64,000 nt of DNA. Origin: Lactobacillus apis (GTDB lineage: Bacteria > Bacillota > Bacilli > Lactobacillales > Lactobacillaceae). The DNA is taken from NCBI RefSeq assembly GCF_002837055.1, contig NZ_PDKP01000001.1, forward strand, positions 235,285 through 299,284, written 5' to 3'. Below are positions 45,733-53,287 of this stretch, one piece after another. The translations under genes and the position numbers were made by a program. The notes beneath the pieces are model-generated. The model was not told the origin of the DNA and did not search any database. It worked only from the letters and a program-made list of their open reading frames with translations. Position 1 is the first letter of the stretch. Each line of letters starts with the position of its first letter.

Positions 45733-47151
45733 ATGAGCATTCAAAAGCAACTCAAGGACGATTTTCCAGCTGACTTTTTGTGGGGAGCAAGTACTTCAGC
45801 TTTTCAGGTTGAAGGTGCAGCTAATGAAGACGGTAAAGGCGTTACAGTTGCTGATTTACGTTCACAGAAAAGTAAGTATATAGATACTTCAGTTGCAGCT
45901 GATCATTATCATCATATTGAAGAAGATGTAGCCTTAATGGCCGAGCTTGGCCTAAAAAGTTACCGTTTTTCAATTTCTTGGGCACGTATTTATCCTCATG
46001 GTAATGATGAGGAGCCAAACCAAAAGGGTATTGATTTTTACAATAAGCTAATCAACTTATTGGTCAAAAATAAAATTGAGCCGATAGTTACATTGTTCCA
46101 TTTTGATTGTCCAGAAGATTTGGTTAAACAATATGGTGGATGGGCCAATAGAAAAGCAATTGATGATTACTATCGCTATGCTAAAACTGTCTTTGAACAA
46201 TTTGGTGACCGTGTAAAATACTGGTTAACTATCAATGAACAGTCACTAATTGCCAATGTACCAGCGATGAACGGAATTACCGACACTGACATGCATCGTT
46301 TAAGAGAAAAAGGCGAGAATTCAAACTACAATATGTTTTTAGCTCAAGCTAAGGTTTACTCACTGTGTCATAAAATGTTTCCTAATTCCAAAATAGGTCC
46401 AGCTGTATCATATATGACCAATTTCCCTTACGATCATACTTCTGCTAATGCACTAAAGAGTAAATCAATGGAAGATATGATTTCCTTTATTGATATGGAC
46501 GTTGCTCTTCGTGGTGAATTACCTAGCTATTATTTACGCTACCTTAAGGAAAGCAATATAACACTTGATGTACATGAAGGTGATGCTGAAATATTGCAAA
46601 ATGGAAGAGCTAATTTCTTAGGCCTAAACTGGTACTCAACTTCAGTGTTCAAATTAAGCAATGAAGAAAGCCCTAAAATGCTCGATGGTGTTATTTCTAA
46701 TGTCGAGAAGGTTAGGGACGATCGTTTAATGAATTCTGAATGGGACTTTTCATACGATCCTGTTGGTTTACGCTTTGCCTTGCAAAAGGTTAATGATCGC
46801 TATCCAAATATTCCAATTATTATTACAGAATGTGGTTGGCCAGAACGTGAAGAGCTTGAAAATGGAAAAGTTCATGATTCAAAGAGGGTTAAGTACCTTA
46901 ACGGACATATTTATGAATTACGTGAAGCGATTAAGGATGGCGTAAATGTGATTTCATTTAATCCTTGGTCATTTTTGGACTTATTAAGTGTTAACGATGG
47001 CATGGATAAACGATATGGCTTAGTCTTTGTTAATCGTGACAATAATTCTGAACGTGATATGAAGCGTTATCCAAAAGATAGTTTCTACTTTTATCAAAAA
47101 GTAATTGCCACAAACGCTAAAAATGTTACTAAATTAGAGATAGATGAATAA
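45733..47151 (+). CDS. GH1 6-phospho-beta-glucosidase-like enzyme
   Basis: Cytoplasmic GH1 protein, 472 aa. Acid/base Glu 169 lies in TINEQ and nucleophile Glu 366 in IITECGWPE, both retained although the usual ENG reads ECG. The C-terminal SVNDGMDKRYG preserves the Ser, Lys and Tyr positions that bind the 6-phosphate in phospho-glucosidases. The N-terminal DFLWGASTSAFQVEGA is typical. It lies between EIIC and EIIB genes, so it should cleave the phosphorylated PTS substrate. Divergence of several subsite motifs suggests an unusual aglycone or linkage. Confidence 0.88.
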   Translation: MSIQKQLKDDFPADFLWGASTSAFQVEGAANEDGKGVTVADLRSQKSKYIDTSVAADHYHHIEEDVALMAELGLKSYRFSISWARIYPHGNDEEPNQKGIDFYNKLINLLVKNKIEPIVTLFHFDCPEDLVKQYGGWANRKAIDDYYRYAKTVFEQFGDRVKYWLTINEQSLIANVPAMNGITDTDMHRLREKGENSNYNMFLAQAKVYSLCHKMFPNSKIGPAVSYMTNFPYDHTSANALKSKSMEDMISFIDMDVALRGELPSYYLRYLKESNITLDVHEGDAEILQNGRANFLGLNWYSTSVFKLSNEESPKMLDGVISNVEKVRDDRLMNSEWDFSYDPVGLRFALQKVNDRYPNIPIIITECGWPEREELENGKVHDSKRVKYLNGHIYELREAIKDGVNVISFNPWSFLDLLSVNDGMDKRYGLVFVNRDNNSERDMKRYPKDSFYFYQKVIATNAKNVTKLEIDE

Positions 47152-47162
47152 GGAGTTTTAAT

Positions 47163-47480
47163 ATGGCTGAAAAAACAATCATGCTATGCTGTTCTGCAGG
47201 AATGAGCACAAGCTTACTTGTTACTAAAATGCAAAAAGCAGCTGAAGACCAAGGAAAAGATGTGGAAATTTTTGCTTGTCCTGCAGCGGAAGCAGATGAC
47301 AACCTTGCGCAAAACAAAATTGACTGCATTTTACTTGGACCTCAGGTTCGTTATATGGAAAACGAATTTAAGCAAAAAGTTGATGGTAAAAACATTGGAC
47401 TAGCAGTAATTGATATGCAAGCATATGGTATGATGGATGGAGCCAAAGTATTAGATCAAGCATATCAGTTAATGAGTTAA
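47163..47480 (+). CDS. PTS lactose/cellobiose-type EIIB
   Basis: A 105-aa cytoplasmic phosphotransfer protein. The P-loop-like LCCSAGMSTSLL holds the phosphorylated Cys at position 10 (Cys 9 is next to it). GPQVRYMENEFK is the second conserved region. TAAGGAG precedes the ATG. Cognate of the EIIC two genes upstream. Confidence 0.92.
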   Translation: MAEKTIMLCCSAGMSTSLLVTKMQKAAEDQGKDVEIFACPAAEADDNLAQNKIDCILLGPQVRYMENEFKQKVDGKNIGLAVIDMQAYGMMDGAKVLDQAYQLMS

Positions 47481-47501
47481 TAAAGTATACTAGAAGTTAA
47501 T

Positions 47502-47531
47502 AAAAGGTTTGAACTGGGGTCAAACCTTTTT
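47502..47531 (+). terminator. Terminator of the EIIC-GH1-EIIB operon
   Basis: AAAAGGTTTGA pairs with TCAAACCTTTT around a seven-base loop. Very similar stems end the two GH39 units (49194 and 50906). Confidence 0.9.
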
Positions 47532-47595
47532 TGTTTAGCTTAAAAGTTGGAATTAAAAAATGGCTACTCTAGTTTATACGAATTATTCCGAAAGA

Positions 47596-47634
47596 TGGGA
47601 AAAGAACAGCTATTTCCTGTTTTTTGGATATGGT
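47596..47634 (+). promoter_or_regulatory. Glycoside-regulon box C
   Basis: TGGGAAA, 14 bases, CTGTTTTTTGGATATGGT. The -10 TATAAT is at 47655-47660 and a cre-like TGAAAACGGATACA is at 47672-47685. Serves the broken GH39 gene. Confidence 0.85.
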
Positions 47635-47727
47635 CTGCTTTTAAATTCATACTTTATAATAAAATCACAATTGAAAACGGATACATCGATAATTTGAGCA
47701 TATTAGCTCAATAAGAGGAGAAAAAAC

Positions 47728-49193
47728 ATGTTAAATTTCAAAGTAGAGCAGAATGAAAAAACTAATTTTCCACATTACTGAGAAGTGTGCGTAGGGAGTT
47801 GTCATGCATATACCGCTTTGCGAGAAGATTATCGCGAGCAGCTAATTAAAGCGCATAATGAATTAGGTTTTAAATATGTTCGTTTCCATGGTTTATTTGA
47901 TGACGAAATGAGTGTATGCATCGAAAACTTTGATTTTGAAGGTAATTCTCAGGGAATCACGTATAATTTTATTAATATTGACAAGATTATTGATTTTCTA
48001 CTTCAAATAGGTATGAAACCATTTTTGAAATTGGGTTTTATGCCTTCATGTCTTGCGTCTGGCAATGGTAGAATATTTGTCTATGGTGGAAATAATTCAA
48101 TGCCTAAGTATGATAAAGCATGGGAAGAGTTGATTAGCCGTTTATCAAGCATATCATTGATCGTTATGGTGAGTCAGAAGTAGAAACCTGGTTCTTTGAA
48201 GTTTGGAATGAACCAAATTTGCCACTATTTTTTTCTGGCTCGCAGGAAGATTATTTCCACCTATATGAGATGACGGCAAGAACAGCTAAAAAGATTGATA
48301 GTAAGCTTAGGTTTGGAGGGCCAGCAACTTCATACAATTCTTGGATTCCTGAAATGATTGACTTTTGTGAGAAAAACAATGTTCCACTTGACTTTGTTTC
48401 TACTCATCATTATCCAACAGATGATCCATTATGGAAGAGTGGATTGGATATTGAAGAGTTTTTTAAGCAAACAGGTGGAAAAGAGACAGACTATCATCGT
48501 GGAATTTTAAAAGAAATGACTGCTAGAACAAAACAAGAGTCTAAAAATTATCCTTTATATTATACTGAGTGGAATGTCTCGGCTATGCTTGGCGATACAA
48601 TTCATGATGAACCATATGCTGCTGCAATGGTCGCAAAAACTTTAGCAGATAATGATGGTTTAGTTGATGGTTATTCATTTTGGACTTTTAGTGATATTTT
48701 CGAAGAGCAATCTCAAAAGCCAGGTGTTTTTCATGGAGGGTTTGGTTTACAAACAGTTGATGGAGTTGAAAAGCCGGTCTATCGCATATTTGAAATTTTC
48801 CATGAGTTAGGAACAAAGAGAATCAAAGTGGAAAGTAGTCAAAGTAGTACTACCGAGGTATTAGCCGCACAAAAGGGTAACGACTTACAAGTCTTAGTAT
48901 ATAACCATAATGTTCCAAGTGAGCCAATTGAAACTGAAGAAGTTAAAATTGATTTAGGAACGGATAATGCATATGATGCATGGATCGAACGAATCGATTC
49001 CAATCATACCAACCCAATGAAAAAGTGGGAAGAAATTGGAAAGCCAGAATATCTTAAGCAACCAGAAATTGATCAGTTAAGAGAAAACTCTAAATTGCAG
49101 AAAGAAAACATTGAGATTAAAGAAGGACAACTGACGCTCAAAATGCCACCACACTCATGCGCATTTGTTACAATCCCAGGATTCTTCAAATAA
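47728..49193 (+). pseudogene. GH39 beta-xylosidase-like gene, broken
   Basis: Nearly identical in layout to the intact paralogue at 49433. The frame opens at ATG 47728 after AGAGGAG, but codon 18 is TGA (47779-47781) where the paralogue has TGG (Trp). A second lesion is a one-base loss in the T run at 48141-48143: repairing it joins ISRF to IKHIIDRYG and restores the frame to the end at 49193. Catalytic motifs EVWNEPN and YYTEWN are intact in the second part. Box, SD and terminator remain, so decay is recent. Could be sequencing error only if both lesions were wrong. Confidence 0.9.
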
Positions 49194-49222
49194 AAAGGTT
49201 TGAACTAGGTTCAAACCTTTTT
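49194..49222 (+). terminator. Terminator after the GH39 pseudogene
   Basis: AAAAAGGTTTGAAC pairs with GTTCAAACCTTTTT with almost no loop (TAG). Similar to the terminators at 47502 and 50906. Confidence 0.85.
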
Positions 49223-49275
49223 GTTGGAAAAATTAATAAGTTTAGGGCTCTAAATTTAACAATCACAAAAAATAT

Positions 49276-49289
49276 TGAACTCGCTTTCA
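49276..49289 (+). promoter_or_regulatory. cre-like site upstream of GH39
   Basis: TGAACTCGCTTTCA fits the CcpA operator pattern TGnnAnCGnTnnCA in most positions and lies seven bases before box D. Confidence 0.55.
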
Positions 49290-49295
49290 AGCAAC

Positions 49296-49334
49296 TGGGA
49301 AATAGCTATAACTCTTCTGTTTTTTGAATATGGT
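49296..49334 (+). promoter_or_regulatory. Glycoside-regulon box D
   Basis: TGGGAAA, 14 bases, CTGTTTTTTGAATATGGT, with -10 TATACT at 49355-49360 and a cre-like TGTAAGCGC at 49373. Serves the intact GH39 gene. Confidence 0.85.
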
Positions 49335-49432
49335 CAAAGGATGTTAAGTACTTGTATACTTTGATTAATCTTTGTAAGCGCATCCTTATATTGCTTTTGA
49401 GAGCTTACAATGTTCTAAATAAGGAGACAAAA

Positions 49433-50899
49433 ATGAATAATTTTAAAATTAATGGAAAAGTAGAAACTAAGTTCCCACACTACTGGGAAGAATGTGTCGG
49501 AAGCTGTCATGCATATACCGCTTTACGAGAAGATTATCGCGAGCAGCTGATTAAAGCGCATAATGAACTGGGATTTAAATATGTTCGTTTTCATGGTATT
49601 TTTGATGATGAAATGAGTGTTTGCATCGAAAATTTTGATTTTGAAGGCAATTCTCAAGGAATTACGTACAACTTTATCAATGTCGATAAGGTATTTGATT
49701 TTCTTGTAGATATTGGTATGAAACCTTTTGTTGAACTTAGTTTTATGCCATCATGCTTAGCTTCTGGTGAAGGCAGAGTCTTTGTATATGGTGGAAATAA
49801 TACTATGCCGAAATCAGATGAGCTTTGGGAAGATTTAGTTGAACGATTCTTAAACCATATTATTGATCGCTATGGTAAAAAAGAAGTTGAATCATGGTTC
49901 TTTGAAGTTTGGAATGAACCTAACTTACCACTATTCTTTGCTGGAACGCAAGAGGACTACTTCCATTTATATGAAATTACTGCTAAAACCGTTAAAAAGG
50001 TAGACGAAAATCTACGTGTTGGGGGACCAGCAACTTCATTTAATTCATGGATTCCTGATATGATTAATTTTTGTGAAGGAAATGATGTTCCACTTGATTT
50101 TATTACAACTCATCACTATCCAACGGATGATCCGTTGTGGAAGAGCGGCTTAGGTATTGAAGAATTTTTTAAGAATTCTGAACAACAACAAATGGATTAT
50201 CACCGCGGAGTTTTGAAAAAAATGACGACGCAATCTCACGAACAGGCGAAAGGATATCCACTGTATTATACTGAGTGGAACGTCTCAGCAATGGTAGGAG
50301 ATATGATTCATGATGAACCATATGCTGCTGCAATGGTTGCAAAAACTTTAGCAGATAATGACGGCCTAGTGGACGGTTACTCATTCTTTACTTTTACTGA
50401 TATTTTTGAAGAACAATCTCAAAAGCCAGGGGTCTTCCATGGTGGATATGGTTTACAGACAGTTCAAGGTATTGAAAAGCCAGTTTACCGTATATTTGAA
50501 ATTTTCCATGAGCTAGGAACAAAGCGAATCAAAGTGGAAAATGATACTGAAAGTACTGCTGAAGTTTTAGCTGTTCAAAAAGGTAATGATCTACAAGTCT
50601 TAGCATATAACCATAATGTTCCAAGTGAGCCAATTGAAACTGAAGAAGTTAAAATTGATTTAGGAAAAGATAATGCATATGATGCTTGGATAGAACGAAT
50701 TGATTCCAATCATGCCAACCCAATGAAAAAGTGGGAAGAAATTGGAAAGCCAGAATATCTTAAGCAACCAGAAATTGATCAGTTAAGAGGAAGCTCTAAA
50801 TTGCAGAAAGAAAACATTGAGATTAAAGAAGGACAACTGACACTCGAAATGCCACCACATTCATGTGCATTTGTTACAATTCCAGGATTTTTTAATTAA
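49433..50899 (+). CDS. GH39 beta-xylosidase-family enzyme
   Basis: Cytoplasmic GH39 protein of 488 aa from ATG 49433 after AAGGAG; an earlier in-frame ATG at 49352 falls at the -10 element and is rejected. Acid/base Glu 162 is in EVWNEPN and nucleophile Glu 281 in YYTEWNVSA. The first 30 residues contain HYWEECVGSCHAYTAL, typical of bacterial GH39. GH39 enzymes release xylose, or other sugars in newer members; here the rhamnosidase neighbourhood suggests plant glycoside or saponin side chains. Paralogue of the broken gene upstream. Confidence 0.9.
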   Translation: MNNFKINGKVETKFPHYWEECVGSCHAYTALREDYREQLIKAHNELGFKYVRFHGIFDDEMSVCIENFDFEGNSQGITYNFINVDKVFDFLVDIGMKPFVELSFMPSCLASGEGRVFVYGGNNTMPKSDELWEDLVERFLNHIIDRYGKKEVESWFFEVWNEPNLPLFFAGTQEDYFHLYEITAKTVKKVDENLRVGGPATSFNSWIPDMINFCEGNDVPLDFITTHHYPTDDPLWKSGLGIEEFFKNSEQQQMDYHRGVLKKMTTQSHEQAKGYPLYYTEWNVSAMVGDMIHDEPYAAAMVAKTLADNDGLVDGYSFFTFTDIFEEQSQKPGVFHGGYGLQTVQGIEKPVYRIFEIFHELGTKRIKVENDTESTAEVLAVQKGNDLQVLAYNHNVPSEPIETEEVKIDLGKDNAYDAWIERIDSNHANPMKKWEEIGKPEYLKQPEIDQLRGSSKLQKENIEIKEGQLTLEMPPHSCAFVTIPGFFN

Positions 50900-50905
50900 C
50901 GATTT

Positions 50906-50937
50906 AAAAAAGCTTGAACCTAGTTCAAGCTTTTTTG
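50906..50937 (+). terminator. Terminator of the GH39 gene
   Basis: AAAAAAGCTTGAAC pairs with GTTCAAGCTTTTTT around a short CTA loop. Confidence 0.9.
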
Positions 50938-51176
50938 CTATTTAAATACTAATTAAATTACATAACTCCAGAAATAAATGATGTCTTGTAATAGCGAAAT
51001 GCACTTTTGGAAAAAGTTTGTTTGCTGCCGACGAATGTAAACATTTTGAAATGATAACACTAATTATAATAAATTTTTGATTTTTAAAGTTAAGCCCATT
51101 AAATAACCCAAAAAAGCCCCATTTTTACTATGAAAAAAGGTATAATTTGGATAATAAATGAAAGGGGTTTTTACCT

Positions 51177-51350
51177 ATGATGTGTGATAATTTGTTTTTT
51201 AAGATTGTTTGGGTAATTGTTTATGGCATCACTGCTTACTTTACATTTACTGATAAGATGATGATGGCTATGTACTGGATGGCAGGCGGTATGTTTGCTC
51301 AAGCCTTAGTTGACCTAATTTATCACTTCTGGCCAAAGAAGAAGTGTTAA
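51177..51350 (+). CDS. 57-aa small membrane protein
   Basis: Starts at ATG 51177 (or the adjacent ATG 51180) after GAAAGGGG and ends TAA 51348. Two hydrophobic segments (about 7-23 and 30-50) flank TFTDKMM, and the C-terminus is PKKKC. A consensus -10 TATAAT lies at 51141-51146 and a terminator follows. Own promoter and terminator support a real gene. Function unknown. Confidence 0.62.
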   Translation: MMCDNLFFKIVWVIVYGITAYFTFTDKMMMAMYWMAGGMFAQALVDLIYHFWPKKKC

Positions 51351-51354
51351 TACT

Positions 51355-51390
51355 AAAAAACAGCTTTTTATATAAAAGCTGTTTTTTATT
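51355..51390. terminator. Bidirectional terminator
   Basis: AAAAAACAGCTTTTTA pairs with TAAAAGCTGTTTTTT. It ends the 57-aa gene and the converging serine hydrolase gene. Confidence 0.88.
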
Positions 51391-52396
51391 GGTCGTTTTC
51401 TTTTAAAAAGCTCTGAATGATTTTTTCCCGCATGGCAAGAAAAACTTGGTTGTGTCCCGTAGGATGAACACGGTTGGTTAAAACGATCATTCCGGATTTT
51501 TTTACTCGATCTAGGAGAATTAGTGTCCCAGTGAAACCTGTATGTAAGATAATTGGGTAATTGAATTCAGGGTCAAAGCGTAAGTCCCAACCCCAAGAAC
51601 GTGGCTGAACACCGGCAGGATTTTTATTTTCAAAAAGCTTAGTTACGGTCTCTTGGTCATATGGAAGAATATTATCGTCTAAGCCAATGTAACCTTCCGA
51701 AATTTTAATTAAATCAGACATTGTAGAAAAGAGGCCAGCAGAGCCACAATCACTCCCAAGTTGTCTTGCTTTGGGGTCATGAGGCACTCCTTGGAGGACA
51801 GAACCGTTTACTATTGCTGTTGGAACACAGTTATCCTTATCAGGCGAAAAAGTGGTTTCTGTGAGTTTCATTGGTCTGATAATTTCATCTACTCCAACTT
51901 CCTGAACAGGCTTACCATAGATTCTTTTAATTACTAAGCCCAGAAGAATGAAGTTGGTATCGGCATACCGCATTTTATGATCGAGTTCGTCAGTTACAGG
52001 TAAGTTAATAATTGCATGTATTAACTCATCATGGTTTAGCTGGTCACGATTTTCAATCCAACCGCGAATTCCACTAGTATGGGTGAGAAGATGAAAAAGG
52101 CGAACTCTTTTGTCTTGAAACTCTGGAATAAAATCTTGAAGTGGCTCAGTAAAGTTTAATTCATCGTTTTGATAAAGCTTTAATAAAATATTTTCAGTAA
52201 TTAGCACTTTAGTTAGACTTGCCAAATCATATTGGGCAAATGGACTGAGTTGAGTTACTTTAGGGTATGTACTAGCAAAACCAATTGTTGAAGTAAAAAT
52301 TTGCTTGTCTTTAATAAAAGCGTAGTTAACGCCTGGAACAATCCTTTCGGAAACCATTGATTCAATTAAATTTTGTGTGGTTGAATAATCAAGCAT
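51386..52396 (-). CDS. Serine hydrolase, beta-lactamase class C family
   Basis: A 336-aa protein without signal peptide. The SxxK motif is SLTK in YDLASLTKVL, the YxN-like motif is YADTNF, and the third box is LHTGFTG. This family includes esterases, D-aminopeptidases and penicillin-binding-like enzymes; the cytoplasmic location makes resistance to beta-lactams unlikely. ATG 52396 is preferred because AAGGA lies nine bases upstream inside an alternative start five codons earlier. Confidence 0.87.
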   Translation of the reverse strand: MLDYSTTQNLIESMVSERIVPGVNYAFIKDKQIFTSTIGFASTYPKVTQLSPFAQYDLASLTKVLITENILLKLYQNDELNFTEPLQDFIPEFQDKRVRLFHLLTHTSGIRGWIENRDQLNHDELIHAIINLPVTDELDHKMRYADTNFILLGLVIKRIYGKPVQEVGVDEIIRPMKLTETTFSPDKDNCVPTAIVNGSVLQGVPHDPKARQLGSDCGSAGLFSTMSDLIKISEGYIGLDDNILPYDQETVTKLFENKNPAGVQPRSWGWDLRFDPEFNYPIILHTGFTGTLILLDRVKKSGMIVLTNRVHPTGHNQVFLAMREKIIQSFLKENDQ

Positions 52397-52581
52397 AAAA
52401 AATTCCTTCATAAAATACTTTACCTACTATTATATACAATTAAAGTAATAAAATTGCAGCGAAAAGACAATAATTGTATTTTTATGCTAGGAAGAAGTTT
52501 ATCAAAACTCAGAAAGTAAAAACTATTGAGGATATGTGATTTTTAAGCTGAAAATCTTTAGTGTAAATGCGTCAAAAGCAC

Positions 52582-52610
52582 TTGACAACAAGGGCTGTAT
52601 AAAGCATAAT
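52582..52610 (+). promoter_or_regulatory. Strong promoter of the tRNA pair
   Basis: Consensus -35 TTGACA (52582-52587), 17-bp spacer and -10 CATAAT (52605-52610), 15 bp before the first tRNA. Confidence 0.8.
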
Positions 52611-52625
52611 AGTTACTGTTGATTT

Positions 52626-52697
52626 TGCCCGTTGGTCAAATGGTTAAGACGCCACCCTCTCAAGGTGGAGTTACGAGTTCAATTCTCGTACGGGTGA
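52626..52697 (+). tRNA. tRNA-Glu (CUC)
   Basis: A 72-nt cloverleaf: D arm GTC/GAC, anticodon stem CCACC/GGTGG with loop CTCTCAA (anticodon CUC, reads GAG), T arm ACGAG/CTCGT. The body matches Firmicutes tRNA-Glu, but the first acceptor pair is U1-G72 and the second G2-U71, so the helix starts with two wobble pairs instead of G1-C72. CCA is not encoded. It may be a minor or degenerating isoacceptor of the usual UUC tRNA. Confidence 0.85.
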
Positions 52698-52704
52698 TTA
52701 ACAC

Positions 52705-52776
52705 TGGGATATAGCCAAATGGTAAGGCACAGGTTTCTGGTTCCTGCATGTTTCGGTTCGAGCCCGGATATCCCAA
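52705..52776 (+). tRNA. tRNA-Gln (CUG)
   Basis: A 72-nt cloverleaf seven bases after tRNA-Glu. Acceptor TGGGATA/TATCCCA includes the U1-A72 pair typical of Gln. The anticodon stem is CAGGT/TCCTG with a U-U mismatch at its last pair and loop TTCTGGT (anticodon CUG, reads CAG). T stem TTCGG/CCGGA. CCA not encoded. Confidence 0.85.
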
Positions 52777-52857
52777 TACAAAAATGGCTTAGCAGCAAGT
52801 TTTTAACGAATTGAAAAGCTGGTTTGCCTATCAAATGCCCATCAGGGTGTCTAAGTT

Positions 52858-52892
52858 AAAAAAGCTAGATGAATAAATCATCTGGCTTTTTA
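52858..52892 (+). terminator. Terminator of the tRNA operon
   Basis: AAAAAAGCTAGATGA pairs with TCATCTGGCTTTTT around a five-base loop. Confidence 0.85.
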
Positions 52893-53017
52893 TTTTCTCG
52901 AATTTTCTGTAATTAGCTCAAGACAAGTTATTTATATTTTTAAGTAGACGTGCAAGTGGGCTAATCTTAGATATTTAGCTAAATCGGTACAGTTGGTTAA
53001 TTGATTTAGACACCAAA

Positions 53018-53048
53018 AGCCAGAACCTATAAGGGTTCCGGCTAGTTT
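53018..53048 (+). terminator. Second terminator-like hairpin
   Basis: AGCCAGAACC pairs imperfectly with GGGTTCCGGCT around a short TATAA loop, followed by a T-poor tail (AGTTTTA). Probably the relic of another unit; no gene lies between it and the preceding terminator. Confidence 0.5.
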
Positions 53049-53085
53049 TAGTGCTTTCAGATTTCATAATATAAATAAAAATTTA

Positions 53086-53114
53086 TTGACAATTTAAGGT
53101 CGCTCAATTAGTCT
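53086..53114 (+). promoter_or_regulatory. Possible promoter of the RiPP-like locus
   Basis: TTGACA at 53086-53091, 17 bp, then TAGTCT at 53109-53114 as a weak -10. It is 60 bp before the candidate peptide gene. Confidence 0.35.
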
Positions 53115-53174
53115 TTAATTAACTTTATTTTAACTAAATATTAAAGTGTTTAATGCTTTTTGGAAGGTATTTTT

Positions 53175-53249
53175 TTGCCAAATTATAAAAAGAGTAACTC
53201 AGGCAGTAGTGGCTCTGAAATAAAAGTAGAAAAAAAGTTCAATCCTTAG
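53175..53249 (+). CDS. Candidate 24-aa peptide (possible RiPP precursor)
   Basis: TTG 53175 follows GGAAGG at seven-base spacing and opens 24 codons ending TAG 53247. The peptide is PNYKKSNSGSSGSE then IKVEKKFNP after the initiator: a Ser/Gly run between two Lys-rich parts. It precedes an ABC exporter and a McbB-like gene, where a modified-peptide precursor is expected. It has no Cys or Thr and no double-Gly leader, so it may be a truncated precursor or an unrelated small ORF. Confidence 0.45.
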   Translation: MPNYKKSNSGSSGSEIKVEKKFNP

Positions 53250-53287
53250 AAGATATTATCCTTTAATTAAATTATGTAGGTGATGTT

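Noticed and set aside
48219-49193. Separate intact 324-aa glycosidase
   Set aside because: It is the downstream piece of the frameshifted GH39 copy with no SD; the paralogue shows the full-length form.
42916-49334. Possible CRISPR-like repeats in the glycoside locus
   Set aside because: The repeated boxes are kilobases apart, each at a promoter, with no spacer array or cas genes.
49352-49432. N-terminal extension of the intact GH39
   Set aside because: Would begin at the -10 element TATACT; AAGGAG points to ATG 49433.
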